8,477 nt of DNA from Paracoccaceae bacterium (lineage in GTDB: Bacteria > Pseudomonadota > Alphaproteobacteria > Rhodobacterales > Rhodobacteraceae). The notes below the pieces were generated by a model that saw nothing but the letters and a program-made list of their open reading frames with translations, was not told where the DNA came from and made no database searches. A program made the position numbers and the translations under genes. The stretch lies in NCBI GenBank assembly GCA_004566265.1, contig SPLB01000158.1, forward strand, positions 1-8,477, in the 5' to 3' direction. Of the stretch, positions 1-6,751 are shown one piece after another (positions within the stretch are counted from its first letter, which is position 1; each line of letters opens with the position of its first letter).

Positions 1-287
1 AAACCCTCGGCCACTTTGGCAGCTGCCACAGGGTCCTCGGAATAGGTCAGAACGGTCATCCCTGTCAGCAGGCCAGACATGCTTTCACACGGCTTACCCT
101 CCAGGGCGATTTTGGCGAGCCGGTTTTTGGCAACACGCACGGAACTGCCCGCTTCGCGAGCACGCGCGCGCAGGTCCTGCATTTCAGCAACTGTCAGACC
201 GGCATAGTGGGCTACGACCACCACGCCAGAGCTTTCGAAGATCTGGCCGAGTTCCTCGACCACTTTGTCTTTCTGGGCTCTATCCAC
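1..287 (-). CDS. rplJ: 50S ribosomal protein L10 (partial, N-terminal part)
   Basis: This encodes the N-terminal ~95 residues of ribosomal protein L10, which anchors the L7/L12 stalk to 23S rRNA and recruits translation factors. It is cut by the left edge of the window. Recognisable L10 sequence includes [15 protein letters not shown] near residues 22-36, then [14 protein letters not shown] around 51-64 and [19 protein letters not shown] to the edge. The start is GTG at 287-285 (read as fMet, followed by DRAQKDK). It is preceded by a GGAGAGA Shine-Dalgarno at 291-297. No ATG fits the family N-terminus better. rplL probably follows beyond the window. In bacteria L10 with L12 represses its own mRNA by binding the leader, and a structured leader is present here. 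The identity is secure. Confidence 0.96.
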   Translation of the reverse strand, partial: MDRAQKDKVVEELGQIFESSGVVVVAHYAGLTVAEMQDLRARAREAGSSVRVAKNRLAKIALEGKPCESMSGLLTGMTVLTYSEDPVAAAKVAEG

Positions 288-522
288 AGTTCTCTCCAAA
301 TTTAGGGGCACATAGAGCGCCCCGGCTCATTAAGGTACCCGCCCCAAAGGGACAGGCGTTTAAGTCCGAATTACGGGGTAAAGCCAAAATCACCCGAGGG
401 TAGGAGCCCTCGATCTCATTGGTCCTTCCCGTCTCAGGCAGGAAATTAAGACACTTGCGCATCACCCACCGTCTTGGACGAAATGAACAAAAGCGTGCAA
501 CAGAATCGCACGCTATAGTCCG
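288..522 (-). promoter_or_regulatory. Structured 5' leader of rplJ, candidate L10 autoregulatory site
   Basis: This long untranslated stretch lies between the putative rplJ promoter and the GTG start. Read on the minus strand it contains a GCGTGC/GCACGC hairpin (513-493). A helix joins GGTGGG (470-465) to CCTGCC (442-437) through two G-U pairs, flanked by CAAGACGG and TGAGACGGG segments rich in potential sheared GA pairs. A strong CGAGGG-CTCCTA-CCCTCG hairpin follows, enclosed by CCAA/TTGG, and finally a GGGGC/GCCCC hairpin (near 303-325) precedes the ribosome binding site. Autogenous control of rplJL by L10 binding in this leader is established in several bacteria. That this leader does so is inference from position and layout. 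Confidence 0.5.
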
Positions 523-529
523 CCTGCAG

Positions 530-558
530 CGTATACGCCTGTGTTGCTGCCTTGCCAA
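530..558 (-). promoter_or_regulatory. Candidate sigma-70 promoter of rplJ
   Basis: On the minus strand a -35 box TTGGCA (558-553, five of six consensus bases) is followed by a 17-base spacer and a -10 box TATACG (535-530, four of six). Transcription would start near 523, upstream of the structured leader. A dedicated rplJ promoter is the norm in many bacteria and is especially needed here, because a terminator follows rplA and a foreign-looking gene separates rplA from rplJ. Confidence 0.5.
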
Positions 559-661
559 GCCTTTAATGCGAAGCACAGCACAGCAGAGCAACCAAAGCCC
601 GCAATGAGCCCGATGTACCGAATGCTGCGCGATACTCGAACGACGGCTTTGCCGGAGTTAC

Positions 662-1303
662 CTAGAGTGCCCAGTCTACTACTAAACCAACGGTTTGATC
701 GTTTCTTAGCAAAGTTAGCCTGACTAAGGGGTCGCCGGATTGCACGCTGATTTTGTCGAAAGGTGTCACAAGCTCACTTACGGACTCCGCATTTGGAACC
801 GTAATTTCGCAACACCCCAAAGTGGCGAGCTCGGGGGCTTGCCTTTCTCCAACTAAGCCGTCCGTGCGATTGATTGGCGGTGTACCCCCGGGCGTGCGAA
901 ACACAAAAGGGAGCGATGGATCAAGACTTGCCGTTGCAACGGGGATGCAAACGCCTTGTGGCAAAAAGGGAGCAAAATAAGGTGTCGTACCACCTTTTTG
1001 TATTTCAAAGGGTGATGATCCACGCCATGAAATTCCTATCGGGGAACCTTCACCGCGGGCTCTGGATGATAGCGTGATGGCTTCGGTCTCATCGCTAATT
1101 TCGCTCCCGTTGAGCCACAACAACTCAATGAAGACGTCATCTAAACAGGCGCACAAATTGCTTGTTCCTTGCCCGGGATGCACGCGTCGGTAATTCACCC
1201 GTAAGCCAGCATCCTTCATCATTTTCGTAGCTGTCTTTTCATCCGAAACTACAAAAAAGAGATGGTCAAGTTCAGCAGTTCCAGAACTATAAGTTGATGA
1301 CAT
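662..1303 (-). CDS. VOC-family (glyoxalase-like fold) protein
   Basis: This is a 213-residue protein resembling glyoxalase-like members of the vicinal oxygen chelate (VOC) superfamily. It starts with the typical first beta strand LDHLFFVV, with His14 in the usual metal-ligand position. A helix (about 21-34) and a strand ending in VFIELLWL follow, with Glu60 where VOC proteins often place another ligand. The substrate cannot be told: the family includes lyases, dioxygenases and antibiotic-binding proteins. The ATG at 1303 is supported by a GGAAGGA ribosome binding site at 1310-1316. It is co-oriented with rplA and rplJ and lies between them, after the rplA terminator. I see no strong terminator after its TAG stop (664-662), so read-through into the rplJ leader is possible. 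Its codon choice is less GC-rich at third positions than rplA or rplK, suggesting later acquisition. Fold assignment is moderate; function is unknown. Confidence 0.72.
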   Translation of the reverse strand: MSSTYSSGTAELDHLFFVVSDEKTATKMMKDAGLRVNYRRVHPGQGTSNLCACLDDVFIELLWLNGSEISDETEAITLSSRARGEGSPIGISWRGSSPFEIQKGGTTPYFAPFLPQGVCIPVATASLDPSLPFVFRTPGGTPPINRTDGLVGERQAPELATLGCCEITVPNAESVSELVTPFDKISVQSGDPLVRLTLLRNDQTVGLVVDWAL

Positions 1304-1324
1304 GACAAGTCCTTCCGATTTGAT

Positions 1325-1352
1325 CTTCTACGGTGAAAAAAGCGCATGTCAC
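1325..1352 (-). promoter_or_regulatory. Candidate promoter of the VOC gene
   Basis: The minus strand carries GTGACA (1352-1347, five of six matches to the -35 consensus), a 16-base spacer, and TAGAAG (1330-1325, four of six matches to the -10). This would give a leader of about 15 bases that just includes the Shine-Dalgarno. It is a weak call made by eye. It fits the need for separate transcription downstream of the rplA terminator. Confidence 0.3.
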
Positions 1353-1400
1353 GCCTCTTTCAACAAATGGCAGAAAGGTCCGCCGAAGCTCCAACCAAAC

Positions 1401-1430
1401 AAAAAAGGCGGCACTTTGCAGCACCGCCTT
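1401..1430 (-). terminator. Rho-independent terminator after rplA
   Basis: On the minus strand AAGGCGG (1430-1424) pairs with CCGCCTT (1411-1405) around a 12-base loop, and the stem runs straight into a T-rich tract (TTTTTTG, about 1406-1400). It lies 26 bases after the rplA stop codon, so it should end the rplK-rplA transcript and separate it from the VOC gene and rplJ. Confidence 0.8.
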
Positions 1431-1455
1431 CTTTAATTCTGACTGTCCCGAAAGA

Positions 1456-2154
1456 TTATTCGGACACGGCGCCTTCAACGTCAACGGTGACGCCCGGGCC
1501 CATGGTGGAAGACAGAGCAATCTTCTTCATGTATGCGCCTTTGGCCCCCGACGGCTTTGCTTTTGCAACAGCAGAGATGAAGGCGCGGACGTTTTCAACC
1601 AGCTTGACTTCGTCGAAGGACGCTTTGCCAACGCCTGCGTGCACAACACCGCCTTTTTCGGCTTTGAACTGCACTTCGCCACCTTTGGCGGCTTCCACGG
1701 CCGCTTTCACGTCCATGGTCACGGTGCCAACTTTGGGGTTCGGCATCAGGTTGCGTGGGCCCAGGATTTTACCCAAACGGCCAACGATCGGCATCATGTC
1801 CGGGGTCGCAATGCAGCGATCAAAGTCCAGGTTGCCCGCTTGGATGGATTCCATCAGGTCTTCTGCACCTACGATGTCGGCGCCTGCTGCGGTTGCTTCT
1901 TCGGCTTTGGGGCCGCGCGCAAAAACAGCTACACGCATCGCTTTGCCGGTGCCGTTGGGCAGCCCAACGACGCCGCGCACCATCTGGTCTGCGTGACGAG
2001 TGTCAACGCCGAGGTTCAGAGCGATTTCAACGGTTTCATCAAATTTGGACGTTGCATTGGCCTTGACCAGAGCAACGGCGTCTTCGACGGTGAGGTTGTC
2101 TTTGCCTGCAAAGGCTTCGCGCGCTGCGCGGGAACGTTTACCGAGCTTTGCCAT
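1456..2154 (-). CDS. rplA: 50S ribosomal protein L1
   Basis: Ribosomal protein L1 (232 residues, normal family length) binds 23S rRNA helices 76-78 to form the mobile L1 stalk at the E site, and in many bacteria it represses the rplK-rplA mRNA. Signature segments are [15 protein letters not shown] (57-71) and [19 protein letters not shown] (118-136) followed by [10 protein letters not shown] (137-146). The last ~20 residues are GYMKKI-like, then the STMGPGV motif (216-222). The ATG at 2154 lies one base after the rplK stop codon, and its Shine-Dalgarno (GAGGTGAAG) overlaps the end of rplK, so translation is tightly coupled to rplK. A terminator follows the gene. Identity is certain. Confidence 0.98.
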   Translation of the reverse strand: MAKLGKRSRAAREAFAGKDNLTVEDAVALVKANATSKFDETVEIALNLGVDTRHADQMVRGVVGLPNGTGKAMRVAVFARGPKAEEATAAGADIVGAEDLMESIQAGNLDFDRCIATPDMMPIVGRLGKILGPRNLMPNPKVGTVTMDVKAAVEAAKGGEVQFKAEKGGVVHAGVGKASFDEVKLVENVRAFISAVAKAKPSGAKGAYMKKIALSSTMGPGVTVDVEGAVSE

Positions 2155-2155
2155 C

Positions 2156-2605
2156 TTACTTCACCTCAATACCCATGGAGCGGGCAGAGCCCAGGATGAT
2201 CTGCATTGCAGCTTCGACGTCGTTTGCGGAGAGGTCTTTCATCTTCGCTTCAGCGATTTCACGAATCTGCGCAACGGTCACGGTTGCAACAACCTCACGA
2301 CCGGGCGCTTCGGCACCACGGGGACGGTTGCGCTTGCCGACAGGCTTCAGGCCAGCCGCTTTTTTCAGGTAATAAGACGCGGGCGGCGTCTTGATGTCCA
2401 TAGTGAAGGACTTGTCCTGATAATAGGTGATCACGGTGGGGCAAGGCGCGCCTGCTTCCATTTCCTGCGTCTTGGCGTTGAACGCCTTGCAGAATTCCAT
2501 GATGTTGATGCCGCGCTGACCCAACGCCGGACCGACCGGCGGGGAGGGGTTGGCTTTGCCTGCAGGGATCTGCAGCTTCATTGTACCAGCAAGCTTCTTG
2601 GCCAT
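2156..2605 (-). CDS. rplK: 50S ribosomal protein L11
   Basis: Ribosomal protein L11 (149 residues) binds the GTPase-associated region of 23S rRNA with the L10-L12 stalk and is needed for elongation-factor and stringent-response signalling. The N-terminal domain carries [20 protein letters not shown] (11-30) and [16 protein letters not shown] (31-46). The C-terminal RNA-binding domain ends with [16 protein letters not shown] (133-148). It is slightly longer than the usual ~142 residues because residues about 88-103 ([16 protein letters not shown]) form an extended basic linker, a form I associate with Rhodobacterales. The ATG at 2605 has an AAAGGA ribosome binding site about eight bases upstream. 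It heads the two-gene rplK-rplA unit, with its own candidate promoter upstream. Confidence 0.98.
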   Translation of the reverse strand: MAKKLAGTMKLQIPAGKANPSPPVGPALGQRGINIMEFCKAFNAKTQEMEAGAPCPTVITYYQDKSFTMDIKTPPASYYLKKAAGLKPVGKRNRPRGAEAPGREVVATVTVAQIREIAEAKMKDLSANDVEAAMQIILGSARSMGIEVK

Positions 2606-2720
2606 TTGGTGGTCCTTTCAACGAGGGTGAAACGCGTTCCACCCGGTGCATGTTGCGTGGTCCGATCCATTGGGTCGCGACCCACAGAACTCCCACGAGA
2701 GAATCTCGCCCAAAGACGAT
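2606..2720 (-). promoter_or_regulatory. rplK 5' leader with two perfect or near-perfect palindromes, candidate L1 control site
   Basis: The ~115-base leader between the candidate promoter and rplK holds a perfect 14-base palindrome TGGGTCGCGACCCA (2671-2684). Next to the ribosome binding site is a 20-base near-palindrome (2625-2644, centre AACGCGTT) that folds as a hairpin with one G-U pair. L1 is known to repress this operon by binding the rplK leader in enterobacteria. Which element would be the L1 target here, or whether these have another use, cannot be decided by eye. Confidence 0.4.
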
Positions 2721-2726
2721 AGAGGG

Positions 2727-2755
2727 CTAATAGTGGGGTTTGCGGGGGTTGGCAA
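2727..2755 (-). promoter_or_regulatory. Candidate sigma-70 promoter of rplK-rplA
   Basis: Minus-strand TTGCCA (2755-2750, five of six -35 matches), a 17-base spacer, and TATTAG (2732-2727, four of six -10 matches). Its quality and geometry mirror the candidate rplJ promoter. Since nusG ends with a strong terminator and an opposite-strand gene lies between, rplK needs its own promoter in this region. Confidence 0.5.
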
Positions 2756-2884
2756 GGGATTGGTTTTTGAGTTCGCACCTTCCCGTGGAAAGCACCTGTA
2801 TTCCGATCTCTCCCAACTTGACAAAACACGGACGTCGCAGAAACTGTTCGTATTACTCTTGAACAAAAACGAGGAATTTTATTC

Positions 2885-3208
2885 GTGAGACCAACACTTT
2901 GCGCTTTGCTGTTTGCGGCGCTCACCGGAGCGTGCTCGCCCGATTTAGATCACAATGCGGCCCCCACTATTTTCACCTACACGGAAACTGGCATTTCAGG
3001 ACTACGAGAAATTCGCCCCTACCCGACTTCAGATGATGTCTGTCAGGAAATCCACACTCCCAAAGAACTAAAATCAGAAGTCGCAGCGCCGTCCTTCTTA
3101 ATCGCATGCCCGAAACATGAGAAGGGTGCGATTGAAGACAGGCAGTCCATCGACGGTGCAAAAGTTATTGCCCACGCAAAGCACTGGACCATCCTGAAAA
3201 TTGACTAA
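2885..3208 (+). CDS. Small putative lipoprotein of unknown function
   Basis: This 107-residue protein begins at GTG (2885) with a GAGGA ribosome binding site at 2871-2875. Residues 1-17 form a short lipoprotein-type signal peptide: Arg2, a hydrophobic core LCALLFAAL, then TGAC with Cys17 as the likely lipidated residue. The lipobox is acceptable but not ideal (Thr at -3). Ser at +2 fits outer-membrane sorting by the Lol rule, if that applies. The mature ~90 residues contain two further cysteines (about positions 53 and 79) that could form a disulfide in the periplasm. I do not recognise the family. It lies on the opposite strand between nusG and rplK, an unusual spot. It shares the hairpin at 3211-3243 with nusG. 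I found a good TTGACA (2818-2823) upstream but no matching -10. Confidence 0.7.
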   Translation: MRPTLCALLFAALTGACSPDLDHNAAPTIFTYTETGISGLREIRPYPTSDDVCQEIHTPKELKSEVAAPSFLIACPKHEKGAIEDRQSIDGAKVIAHAKHWTILKID

Positions 3209-3243
3209 AAAAACGCCGCGCGGGTCATTCCGGCGCGGCGTTT
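3205..3243 (-). terminator. Strong terminator after nusG, probably bidirectional
   Basis: An 11-base perfect stem, AAACGCCGCGC (3211-3221) with GCGCGGCGTTT (3233-3243), has an 11-base loop. On the minus strand it is followed by an uninterrupted run of Ts (toward 3207), making a textbook terminator 24 bases after the nusG stop. On the plus strand it follows the lipoprotein stop by two bases but has only TTT after the stem, so it is weaker in that direction. Confidence 0.88.
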
Positions 3244-3266
3244 GCTATTTCGATGTTGCGAAATGC

Positions 3267-3800
3267 TTAGCCCTGCTTGGTCACCTGAGTGAAGTCCAGC
3301 TCGACCGGGGTTTCGCGCCCAAAGATTGAGACACTGACCTTGAGCTTCTGGTTGTCGTCGTCCACGCCCTCGACCATGCCGTCGAAGTCCTCGAAAGGTC
3401 CATCGTTGACCTTGACCTTTTCGCCGACCTCGAAAGAGATGAGCGTGCGCGGCGCTTCTTCGCCTTCCTGCACGCGGCCCAGAATGCCCTGGACTTCAGC
3501 ATCGCGCATTGGCATCGGACGGCCTTGCGGGCCAAGGAAACCGGTAACGCGATTGATCGACGTGATCAGGTGATACCCACGGTCGGACATTTCCATGTGC
3601 ACCAAAACATATCCGGGCATAAAGCGGCGCTCGGTTGTCACCTTCTTGCCGCGGCGGATCTCTATCACCTCTTCGGTGGGAACCAGAACTTCGTCGATCT
3701 GATCCTCAAGACCCTTCTCGACCACCTCGGTCCGGATCTGTTCTGCGATTTTCTTCTCGAAGTTCGAAAGAACGCTGACTGAGTACCACCGTTTCGCCAT
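3267..3800 (-). CDS. nusG: Transcription termination/antitermination factor NusG
   Basis: NusG (177 residues, typical length) binds the RNA polymerase clamp through its NGN domain and links it to Rho or ribosomal protein S10 through its KOW domain. The NGN domain covers about residues 3-110, beginning [20 protein letters not shown], with [14 protein letters not shown] (58-71) and the VTGFLG segment (85-90). The KOW domain spans about 122-177, starting [19 protein letters not shown]. The ATG at 3800 fits the family start. It follows secE on the same strand, but a 206-base gap containing a terminator-like hairpin separates them, where most bacteria have a near-contiguous secE-nusG pair. Identity is certain. 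Confidence 0.98.
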   Translation of the reverse strand: MAKRWYSVSVLSNFEKKIAEQIRTEVVEKGLEDQIDEVLVPTEEVIEIRRGKKVTTERRFMPGYVLVHMEMSDRGYHLITSINRVTGFLGPQGRPMPMRDAEVQGILGRVQEGEEAPRTLISFEVGEKVKVNDGPFEDFDGMVEGVDDDNQKLKVSVSIFGRETPVELDFTQVTKQG

Positions 3801-3885
3801 GAACCTGATCGTCCCTTTAGTCTGTCATCAAGCGCAGGCTTTCGCCTTGCGCGGGATTCTGTAAAATATGGCAGCCACACTGCCC

Positions 3886-3924
3886 AAAACAAAAAGCGGC
3901 GCGCAACACGAATCGCGGCACGCC
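3886..3924 (-). terminator. Terminator-like hairpin between secE and nusG (possible attenuator)
   Basis: On the minus strand GGCGTGC (3924-3918) pairs with GCGCGCC (3904-3898) with one G-U pair. The loop can extend the helix (CGCG-ATT-CGTG), and the stem is followed after GC by TTTTTGTTTT (3895-3886). This looks like an intrinsic terminator or attenuator inside the secE-nusG unit. No convincing separate nusG promoter was found, so partial read-through is the simplest reading. Confidence 0.5.
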
Positions 3925-4006
3925 TCTGTTGTTGTGACGGCTGACCTATCGCCCGCCGGGCCAAAGATCAAGTCAAGAAGCCAAAGGGCACCGGCCTGCA
4001 AACCGT

Positions 4007-4204
4007 TTAGCCAAACATGCCGAGAACGCCTTCGAGGCCAAAGCGAATCAGAAGGTCCACAAGCGCAAAAAAGGTCGCCGTCAATGCGGCCATAATGAAA
4101 ACCATAACTGTGGTTAGCAGCACTTCGCGACGAGTCGGCCAAACGACCTTTGCAACTTCGGCGCGGACCTGCTGGATGAACTGCACGGGGTTAAGGGTGG
4201 CCAT
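4007..4204 (-). CDS. secE: Preprotein translocase subunit SecE
   Basis: SecE (65 residues, the short single-span form common outside enterobacteria) clamps SecY in the SecYEG channel of the inner membrane. The amphipathic helix preceding the membrane carries the conserved EVAKVVWPTRREVLLTT (16-32) with the diagnostic WPTR at 22-25. One transmembrane helix follows (about 31-53, TVMVFIMAALTATFFALVDLL). The ATG at 4204 gives the family N-terminus. nusG follows on the same strand. In related genomes tRNA-Trp usually lies just upstream. Here a GT41 gene and then a tRNA-Trp fragment are found instead. Confidence 0.97.
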   Translation of the reverse strand: MATLNPVQFIQQVRAEVAKVVWPTRREVLLTTVMVFIMAALTATFFALVDLLIRFGLEGVLGMFG

Positions 4205-4493
4205 GTGGCTTAAACTCTCTGTCTGTCGATTGTGGACGATCTACCCTTTGGGCAGGAGAATTTCAAGTCCCACCCTGCCCCAACTGCCCCGCCATCGTGG
4301 GGCAGGCGAGGCCTTCGGCAGTTGATAATTCTTGAGCTACAATAGAAAGTCCCGCGACTCGCGCACCCGTTAAATCCCTTTTTAATAAAGCCCAACCAGA
4401 ATGGCGTGTAGAACGGCTTGTCCGGCCGTGGTGTGAGCTTCAGAAATTTGCCCGCCCCACAGACCGGCTATTTGAACAAAGAGACCTAAGACC
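4205..4493. promoter_or_regulatory. Divergent intergenic region secE / TPR-GT41 gene with repeated GGGGCAG elements
   Basis: This 289-base region must hold the promoters of secE (minus) and the glycosyltransferase (plus); I could not pick a convincing -35/-10 pair for either. In the secE leader the heptamer GGGGCAG or its complement recurs. CTGCCCC at 4284-4290 pairs with GGGGCAG at 4299-4305 (8-base loop). A second copy, CTGCCCC at 4275-4281, can pair instead with the same arm or with GGGCAG at 4250-4255. These could be two hairpins or alternative folds. A GCCTTCGGC hairpin with a cUUCGg-type loop lies at 4311-4319. Confidence 0.4.
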
Positions 4494-6656
4494 ATGCAGT
4501 ATGCATTTGCCCGGCAGAATGCCACACAGCCGCAGGGCGGCACCGCCCCGACTGCTCTTTCTGAACCCCCGCACTTGACTGTTGCCGCCGCCACACTGCG
4601 GGATCTGGATCATGCCAGCGCAAACCCACCGGCAGAGCTCATGGATCGGCTAGAGGATTTCTTTGCGTCAGCGCATTTTAAGGACTGTGCAGCCGTGACC
4701 GCCAAAGCGCTGTCTCACTTCGACCAAAGTCCGTTCCTCTGGGACCTTCTGGGGCAGAGCCATCTGAAACTGGCGAATTGGGATGCGGCCCAGACGTGCC
4801 TAAACAAGGCGCACCAATTGGCGCCTGCCACCCCTGCCCCGCTTGCCGGATTGGCAGAGGTCTGCCTCGCCCGCCAGCTTCAGCAAGAGGCTGAAATCTT
4901 CTTTCATAAAGCGCTTGCCACCGATGAGAAAAATCTGCGTGCCCTGACCGGACTGGCCCGTTTGCTGCTGGACACAGGACGCGGGCAAGACGCCCGCATT
5001 TGGGCGCAAAAAGCGCATGCGGTTGCTCCAGAAGACGTCATCGTGAATTTCGATCTTGGCAATGTGTTGCGAATCTGTGGGGACCGCGAGGCCGCGGTTC
5101 TTGCTTATGCCCGCGCGGTGCAGCTGGCCCCGGACCAACCTGCGCCTCGGTACAACCTCGCCCAGATGCTGGCAACCTCGGGTCGCGAAGCAGAAGCACT
5201 GCCGCATTTTGAAGCCCTTCTGGCTCAGAATCCAGATGATGACAGAACGCGCGCGCACAAGCTGCATGGGCAAGCCCAGATGAATGATTGGCGCTGCTTT
5301 GACGAATACGAGCAGCATCGCCGCACCCTCGGCCTTCGCGGCCAAGCCGTGCCCCCTTTCCTACTGATGGGAATGGAAGACAACCCCGACCTCATGCGGG
5401 TGCGTAGCCGGGCCTATGCAGCCGAACAGATCAGAGTCACCGCGCCGCCCCAGCGTCCCGCAAAATCGGGTGGCCCGCGTCCACAAAGACTTCGGATTGG
5501 GTATTTCTCAGCTGACTTCCACAACCATGCCACCATGCATTTGATGGGGGGTTTATTTGAACAGCACGACCAAAGCCGGTTTGACATTCACGCCTTCAGC
5601 TACGGCCCAGATCGCGCCGACGTGCAGCGACAGCGGCTGGAACGCAATGTGACCCAGTTTCACGACTGCCGTAAAATGGGCGATCAAACTTTTATTGACC
5701 ACGTCCATGCGCAGGATCTTGACATCGCAGTCGACCTCAAAGGCTTTACAGGTCGGACCCGCAGTCGCATTTTTGGCACTCGGCTTGCGCCGCTGCAGGT
5801 CTCTTATTTGGGCTATCCCGGAACGCTTGGAAGTCCGGAGTTTGATTATGTTGTGACCGATCCTGTGGTCAGCCCTGTGGGCAGTGAACACCATTTCGAT
5901 GAATGCCTCCTGCGCCTGCCGCATTGCTATCAGCCCAATGACGACCGCCGCCGCATTGCAACACGCCAGTTCACGCGACAAAACTGCGGGCTTCCGCAAG
6001 ACGGCTTTGTCTTTGCCTGTTTCAACAACACCTACAAAATTACGCCCAAAGAGTTCGATATTTGGATGCCGCTACTGTCGGACGTCGACGGGAGCGTTTT
6101 GTGGTTGCTCGGAGCCGGGCCCACCCCCGAAGCGAATTTACGCCACGAGGCCGCCAAACGTGGCGTCGACCCAAATCGGCTGATTTTTGCAGACCGCATC
6201 ACGCCAGACGAACACCTGGCGCGTCAGAGGGTGGCAGATATCTTCTTGGATACATTTAACTACAATGCCCATACAACTGGCAGTGATGCGCTCTGGGCGG
6301 GCCTGCCTTTGGTCACATTACCAGGGCGCCAGTTCTCAGCCCGTGTTGGCGCCAGCCTTCTGACAGCCTTTGGCCTGCCGGAACTGATCGCAGAAACACC
6401 AGAAGACTATCGCGAGATTGCGTTGAAGCTTGCTCAAGATGAAACCGCGCTTCTTAGCTTGCGCAGCCGTCTTGCCTTCCTTCGCGACAAAGCACCACTG
6501 TTTGACACACAGCGTTACACCCGTGATCTGGAACGCGGATTTGATATGATACATGACCGATACCGTTCAGGCCGTGGGGCGGCCCACACCGCCGTGCCCG
6601 CCACATCAACGCCATCCCCAAGCGTCACGCTGGAGACCAAACTCGCAAGTTCATAA
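4494..6656 (+). CDS. TPR-repeat GT41 glycosyltransferase (SPINDLY/O-GlcNAc transferase-like)
   Basis: This 720-residue protein joins N-terminal tetratricopeptide repeats to a C-terminal SPINDLY-type glycosyltransferase domain (GT41). About six TPRs cover residues 48-250 (for example LLGQSHLKLANWDAAQTCL and VLAYARAVQLAPDQP). The catalytic part runs from about 333 (LRIGYFSADFHNHATMHLM) to 690. By analogy with human OGT, His345 in DFHNH, Lys515 in CFNNTYKI, and His593-Thr-Thr plus Asp598 in NAHTTGSDALWAG match the residues that contact the nucleotide-sugar. LGYPGTLGSPEFDYVVTDP (439-457) is also typical. So it should transfer a sugar (GlcNAc, fucose or other) from a nucleotide donor to protein Ser/Thr in the cytoplasm; the acceptor is unknown. 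There is no signal peptide. The tail after 690 is low-complexity (Ser/Thr/Pro). The ATG at 4494 has only a weak GAGA site. It diverges from secE and shares no operon. Confidence 0.92.
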   Translation: MQYAFARQNATQPQGGTAPTALSEPPHLTVAAATLRDLDHASANPPAELMDRLEDFFASAHFKDCAAVTAKALSHFDQSPFLWDLLGQSHLKLANWDAAQTCLNKAHQLAPATPAPLAGLAEVCLARQLQQEAEIFFHKALATDEKNLRALTGLARLLLDTGRGQDARIWAQKAHAVAPEDVIVNFDLGNVLRICGDREAAVLAYARAVQLAPDQPAPRYNLAQMLATSGREAEALPHFEALLAQNPDDDRTRAHKLHGQAQMNDWRCFDEYEQHRRTLGLRGQAVPPFLLMGMEDNPDLMRVRSRAYAAEQIRVTAPPQRPAKSGGPRPQRLRIGYFSADFHNHATMHLMGGLFEQHDQSRFDIHAFSYGPDRADVQRQRLERNVTQFHDCRKMGDQTFIDHVHAQDLDIAVDLKGFTGRTRSRIFGTRLAPLQVSYLGYPGTLGSPEFDYVVTDPVVSPVGSEHHFDECLLRLPHCYQPNDDRRRIATRQFTRQNCGLPQDGFVFACFNNTYKITPKEFDIWMPLLSDVDGSVLWLLGAGPTPEANLRHEAAKRGVDPNRLIFADRITPDEHLARQRVADIFLDTFNYNAHTTGSDALWAGLPLVTLPGRQFSARVGASLLTAFGLPELIAETPEDYREIALKLAQDETALLSLRSRLAFLRDKAPLFDTQRYTRDLERGFDMIHDRYRSGRGAAHTAVPATSTPSPSVTLETKLASS

Positions 6657-6751
6657 AGATACCATCATAAACCCCAACCGTGCCGGATCCACTGGCGCGG
6701 TAAAGCTATTGCGAGCTTTCGAACATCAACAAACGGACATGGATTGATTAA

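Noticed and set aside
1333..2199. Long plus-strand open frame (288 codons) opposite rplA
   Set aside because: It is entirely antisense to rplA plus its terminator, has no ribosome binding site, and reads as the low-complexity translation (rich in F, G, H, C) typical of a frame opposite a GC-rich gene.
2000..2722. Plus-strand 240-codon frame opposite rplK and the start of rplA
   Set aside because: Antisense to two certain ribosomal-protein genes and carries no recognisable domain.
3828..4142. Minus-strand 104-codon frame overlapping secE and the secE-nusG gap
   Set aside because: It is out of frame with secE over most of that gene and has no own ribosome binding site. The hairpin with T tract lies inside it.
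4205..4320. Possible second tRNA-Trp remnant (TTTCAAGTCC followed by C-rich sequence)
   Set aside because: The surrounding bases do not form a T stem or acceptor strand and do not match the tRNA-Trp fragment at 6752-6796.
4800..5345. Minus-strand 181-codon frame inside the glycosyltransferase gene
   Set aside because: Opposite a clear TPR coding region; no start signal or family resemblance.
6702..6719. Hairpin AAAGCT-ATTGCG-AGCTTT after the glycosyltransferase gene
   Set aside because: Short AT-rich stem without a T run; too weak to call a terminator.
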